From Aeromonas rivipollensis (GTDB lineage Bacteria; Pseudomonadota; Gammaproteobacteria; Enterobacterales; Aeromonadaceae): a stretch of 64,000 nucleotides of DNA. Under the pieces are notes generated by a model. It saw only the letters and a list, made by a program, of their open reading frames with translations, did not search any database and had not been told where the DNA came from. The position numbers and the translations under genes were made by a program. Location of the stretch: the NCBI RefSeq assembly GCF_037811135.1, contig NZ_CP149130.1, positions 1 through 64,000 on the forward strand, given 5' to 3'. Below, one piece after another: positions 32,440 to 41,499 of this stretch. The first letter of the stretch is position 1, and every line of letters begins with the position of its first letter.

Positions 32440-33252
32440 TCAGGCCGCGCCAGTCTGATTGATGGCGAACAGCTGCTCCAGATAGACGGCGACACCATCC
32501 TCATCGGAGCTCAGGGTCTGCTCGTGCTCGGCGAGGGCCAGCTTGAGGCGGTCATGGGCGTTACCCATCACCACACCGCGGCCCACCATGCTCAGCATCT
32601 CGAAGTCGTTCATGCCATCACCGAAGGCGACCGCCTGAGACATCTCAAGCCCATGCTGCTCCAGCACGGCGCGCACGGCATTGCCCTTGTGTACCCCGGC
32701 GTGCATCACCTCGAGGCAATCCGGCAGGGAGAAGGTGACGTTGATCCGATCACCATAACGCTGGTTGAGCTCTGCCTCTATCTGCAGCAGCTTCTCGTGT
32801 TCGCCGATGTAGAACACCTTGTTGATCTTGTCCAGCGGATGGCTGGCGAGATCGGTCAGGCGATAGCTGAAGCCGGAGTCGTGATGGAACTGCAGCAGCC
32901 AGGGCATCTCCTCTTCCACCAGCCACTCGTCGCCGTAGTAGACGTTGATGTGGATGGAGGGGTCGCGATCCAGCGCGATCAGTTCGGCCGCCACCGTGCT
33001 CGGCAGTGCCTGGTTGAAGACGAGAGTATCCTGCTTGTCGTGCACCACGGCGCCGTTGGAGGTGATGAGGTAGATATCCAGCCCCAGGGCATCGCGGATG
33101 CTGCGCACATCCACATGGTGACGGCCGGTGGCCACCACGAACTTGATCCCCTGATCCACCAGACGGTGCAGGGTATCCCGGGTGCGGGGGGAGATCTGGT
33201 GCTGCCCGTTGAGCAGGGTACCATCGAGATCAGACACAACTACCTTGAACAT
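32440..33252 (-). CDS. yigL: Cof-type HAD phosphatase, YigL-like
   Basis: 270-residue cytoplasmic haloacid-dehalogenase phosphatase. E. coli YigL acts on pyridoxal phosphate and sugar phosphates. HAD motif I is VVSDLDGTLL at the N-terminus, then FVVATGRHHVDV, with motif IV AFGDGMNDFEMLSM near residue 215. The closest recognised match is YigL (shared ATGRHHVDV, TSNGA, FGDGMND ... EMLSM). I chose the ATG at 33252 (MFKVVVSDLDG). pldB lies upstream on the same strand, the same neighbours as in E. coli. Confidence 0.88.
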   Translation of the reverse strand: MFKVVVSDLDGTLLNGQHQISPRTRDTLHRLVDQGIKFVVATGRHHVDVRSIRDALGLDIYLITSNGAVVHDKQDTLVFNQALPSTVAAELIALDRDPSIHINVYYGDEWLVEEEMPWLLQFHHDSGFSYRLTDLASHPLDKINKVFYIGEHEKLLQIEAELNQRYGDRINVTFSLPDCLEVMHAGVHKGNAVRAVLEQHGLEMSQAVAFGDGMNDFEMLSMVGRGVVMGNAHDRLKLALAEHEQTLSSDEDGVAVYLEQLFAINQTGAA

Positions 33253-33447
33253 CATTACCTCGGCATCAGTGGAACGCCGGGGCAGTGTACCCCAGCGTCT
33301 TGCGTCACCCCATTTATTTAGGGATCCAAAAAATAACCAGTCCCGGGGTCTGTTGCCGTGCCGGAACAGGCCGCGCCTGGGTGGCAGGTGACGCCATTTT
33401 GGACACGGGACGCTGGCCACTCCCCTGGCAAGTCATGCAACTGGCCA

Positions 33448-34488
33448 CTAGAAGCGGGCGAAGAAGTCCAGGGTCGCCGTCAGGGCAGCCAGACGTTGTG
33501 CATCGGCCTCGATAAACAGCTCGTGCCAGCCCCCCTCGATCCGCAGCGGCTTGCCCCCTTCACAACTTGCCCTGGTGCAGAACTCGTCCTGGGCCGCATT
33601 GTCCACAATGCCGTCATCCCCCGCCTGGATCAGCAGCAGCGGCGTCTTGATCCTGTCTGCCTCCGCGATGGCTGCATCCCCGGCCTTGATACCCTCGCGG
33701 ATCCAGTGGGCCGTCACTCCCCCCAGCTTGATCTGCGGGCGCTGCTCATAGAGCTGGCGGAATGCCTGGTAGCGGGGCTCGCTGTGGCTCAGGCCGTTGT
33801 CGGCGAATTCATGGGAGACATAGCCGGTCTGGCCCGGGCCATAGGGGGGCTCGCCCCACCAGCTGCCGACCGTATCCATGGTGGCCGCCAGCCCCAGGGC
33901 CAGCCACTTGGGCAGGCCGCCGAGGTTGATGCCCATCATAGGGGAGGAGAGCACGGCCGCCTTGATGTCGTCCGGCCAGCGCTCCAGATAACGGGCCGAG
34001 ATGGCGCCGCCCATGGAGTGGGCCAGCAGGAACAGCTTGGCGGGCTTGTCCGCCAGTATGACGTCGTCATGGAACTGCTTCAGGTCCAGCACATAGTCGT
34101 CGAAGTCGGCGACATAGCCCTTCTCCTTGTCGGCCAGCAGGCGATCCGACAGCCCCTGGCCGCGGTGGTCGATGAGGTAGAGGCTGTAGCCCTGACGCCA
34201 CAGATCCCAGGCCAGCTCCTGATACTTGAGGTAGCTCTCGACCCGGCCGTTGACGAGCAGTATGGCTCTGTCCACCTTGGCCTGGCGCAGGGCGGCATAG
34301 CGGATGGTCACCCCGTCCTTGCCCTTGAACTCCCCTTCGACGGCATGGTCGCGCCAGAAGTCGGGCAGGGTCTGTTGATGGAGGGCGGGGACTTCGGCTT
34401 CCGTGGTCAGCTGATAGGGATTGGTCACGGCAAGGGCTCCGGCAGAAAACAGGGTGAGGGCCAGCAGGGCAGAAGATAACCGGTTCAT
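33448..34488 (-). CDS. pldB: Lysophospholipase, PldB-like alpha/beta hydrolase
   Basis: 346 residues. Alpha/beta-hydrolase fold with the nucleophile elbow LLAHSMGGAISARYL (~residue 135), the DHRGQGLSDR loop, and acidic and His residues near QAGDDGIVD and GGWHELF. The start at 34488 gives an N-terminal hydrophobic signal ([19 protein letters not shown]), so this form appears exported or membrane-associated, unlike E. coli PldB, which is at the inner membrane. Its start overlaps the CatB stop (ATGA), and yigL follows after 195 bp. Confidence 0.85.
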   Translation of the reverse strand: MNRLSSALLALTLFSAGALAVTNPYQLTTEAEVPALHQQTLPDFWRDHAVEGEFKGKDGVTIRYAALRQAKVDRAILLVNGRVESYLKYQELAWDLWRQGYSLYLIDHRGQGLSDRLLADKEKGYVADFDDYVLDLKQFHDDVILADKPAKLFLLAHSMGGAISARYLERWPDDIKAAVLSSPMMGINLGGLPKWLALGLAATMDTVGSWWGEPPYGPGQTGYVSHEFADNGLSHSEPRYQAFRQLYEQRPQIKLGGVTAHWIREGIKAGDAAIAEADRIKTPLLLIQAGDDGIVDNAAQDEFCTRASCEGGKPLRIEGGWHELFIEADAQRLAALTATLDFFARF

Positions 34489-35147
34489 GATGCGTACTCC
34501 TGTTGCCAATGCTGGTAGAGGGCTGGGATATCGCCCGAGCAAAGCAGGGGCATGGCCGCCTGCAGGCGGGGCAGGGGCCAGTTCCACCACTGCATGGCCT
34601 GCAGCATGGAGATCTGCTCATCGGTGAAGCGGCGACGGATCGGTTTGGCCGGGTTGCCGCCCACTATGGTGTAGGGTTCCACATTCCTGGTCACCACGGC
34701 GCGGGTGGCAATGACGGCGCCATCGCCTATGGTGATGCCGGGCATGATCATGGCTTCCGAGCCGATCCAGACATCGTTACCGACCCGGGTATCCCCCTTG
34801 CGCTGGAAGCCGCTGCGCACTCCCTCGCCAAAGATGCCCGGATCGAACGGGAAGGTGGATACCCAGTCAAGTCGGTGGCCCTGATTGCCGGCCAGCAGGA
34901 AGGTGGCGCCCGAACCGATGGAGCAGAACTTGCCGATGGTCAGGCGATCCACTTCGCCCCAGATGCCGCTCTCCCAGGTATCCCGGGTCGAGCCGTCACC
35001 CAGCAGATAGCGCACGCAGTGATCCTCGAACGGTTTGCCATGGTAGTAGCCGGAATAGTAGCTGTAGTCGCCTGCCTCTATATTGGGGTTGCCGAGATGA
35101 TCCCGTATGACCCGGGATTCCAGCCAGCTACCGAAGGGATTCTCCAT
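34485..35147 (-). CDS. catB: CatB-type (xenobiotic) acetyltransferase
   Basis: 220-residue left-handed beta-helix acetyltransferase of the type B chloramphenicol acetyltransferase / Vat family, which uses acetyl-CoA. Shared with CatB enzymes: [42 protein letters not shown] (catalytic His in the loop), [20 protein letters not shown] and [17 protein letters not shown] chose the ATG at 35147, which shares its A with the trmH stop (TGATG). It also overlaps pldB, so it is wired into a spoT-trmH-catB-pldB run. Actual drug resistance is not shown by sequence. Confidence 0.88.
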   Translation of the reverse strand: MENPFGSWLESRVIRDHLGNPNIEAGDYSYYSGYYHGKPFEDHCVRYLLGDGSTRDTWESGIWGEVDRLTIGKFCSIGSGATFLLAGNQGHRLDWVSTFPFDPGIFGEGVRSGFQRKGDTRVGNDVWIGSEAMIMPGITIGDGAVIATRAVVTRNVEPYTIVGGNPAKPIRRRFTDEQISMLQAMQWWNWPLPRLQAAMPLLCSGDIPALYQHWQQEYAS

Positions 35148-35878
35148 CACTCCTCCTGCCACGCTTGATCTTCCTGCTGGGCGGCCCAACCCTTGCGAGT
35201 CAGTTGCATCTGCTGCCACCACTGCTCGTCCGCCAGGATCTCACCGGCCGGGCCGAGCTGGGGATAGGGCATCTCTTTCTCTTTGCAGAGCTGGGCATAG
35301 ATGGGGTAGCCCCCCTCGAACAGTATGCTGTTCTGCTCTTCCGGCTCGAGCGGGCAGCCGCGCTGGTAGCAGCCGGCCAGCTCGCGCTGGCGCTGGGCTT
35401 CGTACAGGATGGCGGCGGCGGCCACCGAGACGTTGAGGGATTGCACCATGCCCACCATGGGGATGACGATATGGTGATCGGCCAGGGCCAGCGCCTCTTC
35501 GCCGATGCCGTGCTTCTCCTGGCCCACCAGGATGGCAGTCGGTTTGGTGTAGTCGATGGCGCGAAAATCCACCGAGCTCTCCGAGAGGTGGGTCGCCAGG
35601 ATCTGCATGCCGGAGGCTTTCAGTTCGGCCACTGCACTGCCGATGTCCGAGTGCAGCTTCACGTCCACCCAGTTCTGGCTGCCGCGGGCGGTACCCTTGC
35701 GCTTGTGGATCCAGGTCTTGGGCCAGACGGCGTGCACCCGGTGAATGCCGATGGCATCGGCGGTGCGCACTATGGCGGCCAGGTTGTGAGGCTTGTGAAC
35801 CTCTTCCATGCAGACAGTGAGATCGAGCTGGCGCATGGCCAGCATGTCGGAGATGCGTTTGAAGCGTTCGGGGGTCAT
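35147..35878 (-). CDS. trmH: tRNA (guanosine-18-2'-O)-methyltransferase
   Basis: 243-residue SPOUT methyltransferase that methylates G18 in the tRNA D-loop with S-adenosylmethionine. Motifs include [15 protein letters not shown] (motif 1 with catalytic Arg), [15 protein letters not shown] (motif 2) and [23 protein letters not shown] (motif 3, trefoil knot). It sits directly downstream of spoT, as in E. coli. Its stop overlaps the acetyltransferase start. Confidence 0.95.
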   Translation of the reverse strand: MTPERFKRISDMLAMRQLDLTVCMEEVHKPHNLAAIVRTADAIGIHRVHAVWPKTWIHKRKGTARGSQNWVDVKLHSDIGSAVAELKASGMQILATHLSESSVDFRAIDYTKPTAILVGQEKHGIGEEALALADHHIVIPMVGMVQSLNVSVAAAAILYEAQRQRELAGCYQRGCPLEPEEQNSILFEGGYPIYAQLCKEKEMPYPQLGPAGEILADEQWWQQMQLTRKGWAAQQEDQAWQEE

Positions 35879-35923
35879 GGTTTGTCTCTATAAAGCATCA
35901 GGCGGCTTGCGCCGCCTGTGTGA

Positions 35924-38041
35924 TCAGTTCTTCTGCCGGCTCACCCTGAGCACATTGGGCATAACCCGGATCTTGCGCATTATGTTGGCAAGGTGGATGC
36001 GGCTCTTGGTGGTGATGAGCAGGGTGACCAGATAGACCCGGCCGTCCTTCTCCTCTGTGCTGATGGCGTGGATGTTGGCGCCGGTGGCGGCAATCACGTT
36101 GGCCAGCTCCGCCAGGGCGCCCTGGTGGTTGACGATCTCGATGCTTATGCCGGTGCGGAACTCCTGCTCCTGCTCCTTGTCCACCTCCCACTGCACCGGC
36201 AGGTACTTGTCCGGCTCGCGGCTGTAGCCCTTGATGTTGCGGCAGGACTCCTGGTGAATGACCAGTCCCTTGCCCGGGCTGATGTGGGCGATGATGGCAT
36301 CCCCCGGGATCGGGCGACAGCAGTTCGCGAAGGTGACCAGCATGCCGTCAGCACCCTTGATGGGCATCTTCTTGCTGCTGGATTTCGGTTGTTCTTCCGG
36401 CGGCAACTCGTCACCCAGCATGCGGCGGGCCACCATGACGCTCATGGCATTGCCAAGGCCCACGTCGGCCAGCAGGCCCTGCAGGTTCTCGTGCTTGGTG
36501 TCTGCCAGTACCTGCTTGATGCGCGGCTCGGGGATGTCTTCGATGTTCTTGGCGCCCAGCGCATGGTTGAGCAGGCGACGGCCCAGCACCACCGACTCTT
36601 CGGTGCGCAGGTTCTTGAGGAACTGGCGGATCTTGGAGCGTGCCTTGGTGGTCACTACGAAGTTGAGCCAGGCCGCGTTGGGGCGGGCGCCCGGCGCCGT
36701 GATGATCTCCACCGTCTGACCCGAATGCAGCGGACTGCTGAGCGGATAGGGGTGGCGGTCGACCCGGGAGCCGACGCAGGCGTGACCGATATCGGTGTGC
36801 ACCGTGTAGGCGAAATCCACCGGGGTGGCGCCGGCGGGCAGCTCCATGATGCGGCCCTCCGGCGTGAAGACGTAGATCTCGTCCGGGAAGAGGTCGGTCT
36901 TGACCCCTTCGATGAATTCAAAGGAGCTGCCGGCGCTCTGCTGCAACTCCAGCAGGCTCTGCATCCAGCGCTGGGCGCGGATCTGGGCCGTGGTGCCCGA
37001 GCTGTCGCCATCCTGCTTGTAGGCCCAGTGGGCGGCGACCCCCTTGTCGGCCATCTGATCCATGAACTCGGTGCGGATCTGCACTTCCACCGGCACCCCG
37101 TGCGGCCCCACCAGCGAGGTGTGCAGGGACTGGTAGCCATTGCTCTTGGGAATGGCGATGTAGTCCTTGAAGCGGCCGGGGCGGGGCTTGTAGAGGCTGT
37201 GCATCTGCCCAAGCACCCGGTAGCAGGTATCTATGTCCTTCACCCTGACGCGGAAGGCGTAGATATCCATCACCTCATGGAACTGCAGCTCTTTCTTCTC
37301 CATCTTGTTGTAGATGGAGAACAGATTCTTCTCGCGACCGCTGACCTGGGCATCTATGCCGGCCTCGCGCAGGCGACCCTCAATCTCGCTCTCGATGGAG
37401 TCGATGATCTCGCGGCGATTGCCGCGGGCGCGGCGCACCGATTCCCGTAGTACCCGGGAACGCATGGGGTAGAGCGCCTCGAAGCCCAGCTCTTCCAGCT
37501 CGTTCTTCATGGTGTGAATGCCGAGGCGGTTGGCGATGGGGGCAAAGATTTCGAGGGTTTCACGGGCGATGCGGCGACGCTTGTCCGGCCGCAGTGAGCC
37601 CAGGGTACGCATATTGTGGGTGCGGTCGGCGAGCTTGATCAGGATGACCCGGATGTCCTGGGTCATGGCCATCACCATCTTGCGGAAGTTTTCGGCCTGG
37701 GCTTCCTTGCGATCGCGGAACTTCAGCTTGTCGAGCTTGGAGACGCCTGATACCAGCTCGGCGACGGCGCTGCCGAACAGCTCGGCGAGATCGTCCTTGG
37801 TGACCGGGGTATCTTCGATGACGTCGTGCAGCACGGCGGCCATCAGGGTTTCGTGATCGAGTCGCATGTCGCCGAGAATGCGGGCAACGGCAACCGGGTG
37901 GGTGATATAGGGCTCGCCGCTGGAACGCATCTGTCCCTGGTGAGCGTCACGGGCCACCACATAGGCTTGCCTGAGCTTCTCAACCTGCTCCGGAGGCAGG
38001 TAGGAACTGGCTATTTCTTTAAGGTTTTCAAATAAATACAA
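35924..38041 (-). CDS. spoT: Bifunctional (p)ppGpp synthetase/hydrolase SpoT
   Basis: 705 residues, against 702 in E. coli. HD hydrolase domain (LHDVIEDTPVTKDDL, ~residue 70), synthetase domain (~200-330), TGS (~390-450, YVFTPEGRIMELPAGATPVDFAYTVH) and C-terminal ACT (~630-705). I place the start at a TTG at 38041, giving MYLFENLKEIASSYLPPEQ, which matches the E. coli N-terminus MYLFESL and has GGGGAC upstream. The first ATG in frame, at 38143, would add 34 unrelated residues. Part of gmk-rpoZ-spoT-trmH. Confidence 0.95.
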   Translation of the reverse strand: MYLFENLKEIASSYLPPEQVEKLRQAYVVARDAHQGQMRSSGEPYITHPVAVARILGDMRLDHETLMAAVLHDVIEDTPVTKDDLAELFGSAVAELVSGVSKLDKLKFRDRKEAQAENFRKMVMAMTQDIRVILIKLADRTHNMRTLGSLRPDKRRRIARETLEIFAPIANRLGIHTMKNELEELGFEALYPMRSRVLRESVRRARGNRREIIDSIESEIEGRLREAGIDAQVSGREKNLFSIYNKMEKKELQFHEVMDIYAFRVRVKDIDTCYRVLGQMHSLYKPRPGRFKDYIAIPKSNGYQSLHTSLVGPHGVPVEVQIRTEFMDQMADKGVAAHWAYKQDGDSSGTTAQIRAQRWMQSLLELQQSAGSSFEFIEGVKTDLFPDEIYVFTPEGRIMELPAGATPVDFAYTVHTDIGHACVGSRVDRHPYPLSSPLHSGQTVEIITAPGARPNAAWLNFVVTTKARSKIRQFLKNLRTEESVVLGRRLLNHALGAKNIEDIPEPRIKQVLADTKHENLQGLLADVGLGNAMSVMVARRMLGDELPPEEQPKSSSKKMPIKGADGMLVTFANCCRPIPGDAIIAHISPGKGLVIHQESCRNIKGYSREPDKYLPVQWEVDKEQEQEFRTGISIEIVNHQGALAELANVIAATGANIHAISTEEKDGRVYLVTLLITTKSRIHLANIMRKIRVMPNVLRVSRQKN

Positions 38042-38176
38042 GACAGTCCCCGCAGCGGTGAAACGACAATCCGTGGAATTGAGGGTATGCCCTCGAGTTT
38101 GCGAGGTTTTCGAGCGGTTGTAAATGGGAAGAACAGTCGGCACCCGGGCGGGCGCCGACTATGAGAAATAACTGAC

Positions 38177-38452
38177 TTAACCGCGGCCTTCGGCGATGGC
38201 AGCAACGGCAGCCAGCTCGGCGGCTTCCTGCTCTTGCTGCTCGTAGCGGTCCTGGGTATCCATCACCTGGTTGTTGACCAGACCCAGTTCGATCTCGCGC
38301 AGGGCGATCACGGTCGGCTTGTCGTTCTCTTCGTCGACCAGGGGATCTTTGCCTTGTACCGCGATTTGACGGGCGCGGCGTGCAGCGACCAGCACCAGGT
38401 CAAAACGGTTACCAACCTGTTTTACAGCATCTTCTACAGTAACGCGTGCCAT
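38177..38452 (-). CDS. rpoZ: RNA polymerase omega subunit
   Basis: 91 residues. Binds beta-prime, assists polymerase assembly and contributes to the ppGpp site. It starts [29 protein letters not shown], the conserved omega fold, and ends in an acidic/Ala-rich tail. It lies between gmk and spoT, the standard arrangement linking it with (p)ppGpp metabolism. Confidence 0.97.
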   Translation of the reverse strand: MARVTVEDAVKQVGNRFDLVLVAARRARQIAVQGKDPLVDEENDKPTVIALREIELGLVNNQVMDTQDRYEQQEQEAAELAAVAAIAEGRG

Positions 38453-38531
38453 GCAGGACTCCAGTGTTTGGGCTTTCTGTGTTTGAAAAAGCAGTGTTTA
38501 AAAATGACGCAAAAGTTTACTTGTTTTTGGC

Positions 38532-39158
38532 CTATTCTGCCAGTAGCTGTTGCAGCAAGTTTTGTTGGGCCTGCTGCTGCTGGCGCAATTCCAGCCGCTG
38601 GCACTCTATGATGGCCCTGAGCTGGAATAGCGCCTGCTCAAAGTCTTCGTTGATGATGACATAGTCATACTCGTCGTAGTGCACCATTTCGGCAATGGCT
38701 TTCTCCATCCGGCCCTTGATCACCTCGGCACTGTCCTGGCCTCGGCCAATCAGACGACGCTCCAGCTCTTCCCGGCTCGGGGGCAGGATGAAGATGGACT
38801 TGGTCGCCATCTGCTCGCGGATCTGGCGGGCACCCTGCCAGTCGATGTCGAGGAAGACGTCGATGCCCCGGGCCAGACAGGCCTCGATGGCTGCGCGGGA
38901 GGTGCCGTAGTAGTTGCCGAACACCTCTGCCCACTCCAGAAAATCGCCCCGCTCGATCAGCGCCTTGAACTCTTCCACCTGAACGAAGTGGTAGTGCACC
39001 CCGTGCTCTTCGCCGGGGCGAGTGGCGCGTGTGGTGTGGGAAACGGAGAGCTGCATCTTGCCGGCGTCGTTGTGCTGGGTCAGCAAGGCATTGAGCAGGC
39101 TGGACTTACCGGCCCCGCTCGGGGAGGAGATGATATAGAGAGTGCCTTGTTGCGCCAT
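38532..39158 (-). CDS. gmk: Guanylate kinase
   Basis: 208 residues. Phosphorylates GMP to GDP with ATP. P-loop [16 protein letters not shown] is near residue 10, the GMP-binding region [21 protein letters not shown] is near 38, and the lid region is [16 protein letters not shown]. First gene of gmk-rpoZ-spoT-trmH. A 300-bp gap separates it from the upstream opsX-like gene, whose terminator lies within that gap. Confidence 0.97.
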   Translation of the reverse strand: MAQQGTLYIISSPSGAGKSSLLNALLTQHNDAGKMQLSVSHTTRATRPGEEHGVHYHFVQVEEFKALIERGDFLEWAEVFGNYYGTSRAAIEACLARGIDVFLDIDWQGARQIREQMATKSIFILPPSREELERRLIGRGQDSAEVIKGRMEKAIAEMVHYDEYDYVIINEDFEQALFQLRAIIECQRLELRQQQQAQQNLLQQLLAE

Positions 39159-39303
39159 GTCTGTACCTTTAAGGGATGACCCGTGTTTTGGTTGTAGCAG
39201 AGGCTGCCGTCATGTGCCCGAAAGGGAGACAGTCGCTCGCAAAACGCGGGAAATTCTTGAGTCAGGAGGTTGTAAAGGCGGCGAATGTTAGCAGATGGGG
39301 GCG

Positions 39304-39335
39304 GATAAAAAAACGGCCGGAATCATATTCCAGCC
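39304..39335 (-). terminator. Terminator of the opsX-like gene, in the gap before gmk
   Basis: Leftward stem CGGCTGGAAT / ATTCCGGCCG followed by TTTTTTT. The surrounding gap (39159-39458) otherwise shows only a GC-rich stretch near the opsX stop and the region where the gmk promoter must lie. No gene is visible there. Confidence 0.88.
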
Positions 39336-39458
39336 GATCAAAGTATTCGTTGCTTGCTGCGGGAGCGTTACCCACATCGGCCGCTATTCTGCCCCCAGCG
39401 CTCGGCTTGGGCCATCAGATTATCCCTGCCTCAGGGCTCGGAATTTCCGAGTTGCCCC

Positions 39459-40514
39459 TCAGCCCGGCAGCTGGCGCTCGGCACAGAGCCGGTCGAAGGC
39501 GGCGATGACTCGTTCGCTGGTTATCTTTCCCATGGCGTCCGGATCCTTGAGGCGGGTACGCCAGTCGAGTGCCGCCAGCGGCTTGCCGGTCTCCTGCTCG
39601 ATCAGTTCCTGATAGACGCTGACCGCGTGTTCGCGGCACAGATAGGGGCCGGTGCGATCCGGGTTGTGATGGGCGTAGAGGCCGATCACCGGGGTGCCCG
39701 CCAGGGTCGCCATGTGGGTGGGGCCGGTATCGGGGGCCAGCACCAGGCTAGCTTCCTTGATGAGTGCCAGCAGTTGCTTGAGGTTGGTCTGCCCCACCAG
39801 ATCCACCGGTTTGCTCTGGCTCAGGTGCTGGATGTCGGCGGCCAGATCCCGCTCCAGCTTGGCCGGCCCGCCGCAGAGATAGACCTGAAACCCCTTGCTG
39901 GCGGCGTGATCCGCCAGGGCGGCATAGCCTTCGGCTGTCCAGTTCTTGAACGCCTTGCTGGCGGCGGCGCAGATGAGCAGGGTCGGTTTGCCGTCTATCT
40001 TCTCCTTGGCCCAGGCCTGGTGCCCGGCGCTGATGGGCAGTTGCCAGTCCGGGGTCAGATCCTGGATGCCAAGCTCCCTGGCGAAGGCGAGAAAGCCATC
40101 CAGCACATGGGGGGAGGCGGGGGAAGGCACTTGATGGTTGGTGAACAGCCACTGGCCGTCGTTGGCCCGCTCCTTGTCGAACCCGAGCCTGATCTTGGCC
40201 CTGATGCCCAGGGTGGCGATGCTGGCCCGCAGGGCAGCCTGCAGGTGGAGCAGGGCATCGAACCTGCGACCCTTGAGGGTCTGCCAGAGGTCGCGATAGC
40301 CACGCCAGCCCTTGCTCTTGTCGAAGGGGATCACCTCTACTCCGGGCAGATCGGCAAACAGGGTCGCCTCTATCTTGCCAGTGATCCAGGTGATGCGAGT
40401 CTCTGGCCAGGCTCGCTGGATGACGCGCACCAGCGCCAGCGCATGGCAGCAATCCCCGATGGCGGAGAGCCGCAGGATGCAGATAGAAGAGGGCGGCGTT
40501 TGGAACAGCGGCAT
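39459..40514 (-). CDS. opsX: LPS heptosyltransferase (GT9), OpsX-like
   Basis: 351-residue glycosyltransferase family 9 protein that adds ADP-heptose to the LPS inner core. Features are the N-terminal ICILRLSAIGDCCHALALV, the AAASKAFKNWTAEGYAALADHA region, and the nucleotide-site APDTGPTHMATLAGTPVIGLYAHHNP. I chose the ATG at 40514. It is divergent from the Kdo kinase gene; in Haemophilus, opsX and kdkA are also neighbours, which supports heptosyltransferase I acting on a single phosphorylated Kdo. The symbol is by this context. Confidence 0.82.
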   Translation of the reverse strand: MPLFQTPPSSICILRLSAIGDCCHALALVRVIQRAWPETRITWITGKIEATLFADLPGVEVIPFDKSKGWRGYRDLWQTLKGRRFDALLHLQAALRASIATLGIRAKIRLGFDKERANDGQWLFTNHQVPSPASPHVLDGFLAFARELGIQDLTPDWQLPISAGHQAWAKEKIDGKPTLLICAAASKAFKNWTAEGYAALADHAASKGFQVYLCGGPAKLERDLAADIQHLSQSKPVDLVGQTNLKQLLALIKEASLVLAPDTGPTHMATLAGTPVIGLYAHHNPDRTGPYLCREHAVSVYQELIEQETGKPLAALDWRTRLKDPDAMGKITSERVIAAFDRLCAERQLPG

Positions 40515-40651
40515 GATGTGGCGCAATGGTGGCAAAATGGATGGATGGCATTATGCAAACTCCCTTGTGGATTGTAAAATTGCGCCAGCTGCCCGACCGG
40601 CACAGTCCCCATGACGGGATGCATTGCGCCCCACTATCGACCGGAATACTC

Positions 40652-41368
40652 ATGATGCTGACACAGACCGCCCACAACCAGATCTGCTGGTATGCCGAAG
40701 GCGCCTTCCGCGACCCTTCCCCCGCGTTGTTCGATCCGGCCTGGTGGCAGACCCATCGGCAGGTGGTGGGCTCCGCCATAGGTCGCGGGGTGACCTGGTT
40801 CGTGAAGGATGAGTCACGCCACCTGGTGTTGCGCCACTATTATCGCGGCGGCATGGTGGGCAAGCTGGTGCGGGATCGCTTCTGGTTCGAAGGGGTGGAA
40901 TCGAGCCGCGCCATGGCCGAATACCGTCTGCTGGCCCAGCTGAGCGAGCAGGGGCTGCCGGTGCCACGGCCATTCGCGGCCCGCATGGTCAAGCAGGGGC
41001 CCTTCTATCGCGCCGACATCCTGATCGAGCGCATTCGCGGTGCCAAGGATCTGGTGGCCCTGCTCAAGCAGGGGCCGCTCGCCGAGGAGGTGTGGCACAA
41101 GGTGGGTCAGACGGTACGCCGGCTGCACGAGGCCGGGGTCTATCACGCCGACCTCAACAGCCACAACCTGCTGCTCGACAAGGAGGGCAAGGTGTGGGTG
41201 ATCGATTTTGACAAGGGGGCTATCCGCTCCCCCGGCAGCTGGCAGCAGGCCAATCTGGAGCGGCTGCAACGCTCCTTCAGCAAAGAGTCCCAGCTGCATA
41301 CCAGCTTCCATTTCGTGCCAGAGAACTGGCAGGCCCTGATGGCGGGCTATCAAGGCAAGACGGGTTGA
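40652..41368 (+). CDS. kdkA: 3-deoxy-D-manno-octulosonic acid (Kdo) kinase
   Basis: 238 residues. Kinase-fold protein that phosphorylates Kdo in LPS with ATP. Visible motifs: VKDESRHLVLRHYYRGGMVGKLVRD in the N-lobe, catalytic VYHADLNSHNLLLD (HxDLxxHN), and the metal-site VIDFDKG. I chose the ATG at 40652 (the second ATG at 40655 is equally possible); the open frame upstream is unlike the family. It is divergently arranged with the opsX-like heptosyltransferase. Confidence 0.92.
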   Translation: MMLTQTAHNQICWYAEGAFRDPSPALFDPAWWQTHRQVVGSAIGRGVTWFVKDESRHLVLRHYYRGGMVGKLVRDRFWFEGVESSRAMAEYRLLAQLSEQGLPVPRPFAARMVKQGPFYRADILIERIRGAKDLVALLKQGPLAEEVWHKVGQTVRRLHEAGVYHADLNSHNLLLDKEGKVWVIDFDKGAIRSPGSWQQANLERLQRSFSKESQLHTSFHFVPENWQALMAGYQGKTG

Positions 41369-41499
41369 TGGCGTTGCTGGGGCGGATGAAAGGGCACCAG
41401 GGAAAAGCGAGTTGACGCTGTTGCTCGGCGCAATCGCCAATGTTACTTATTGAGTGTTGCTGTCTGGGCAGACAGTCAGATCCGGTTTCGAGGCGCGTG

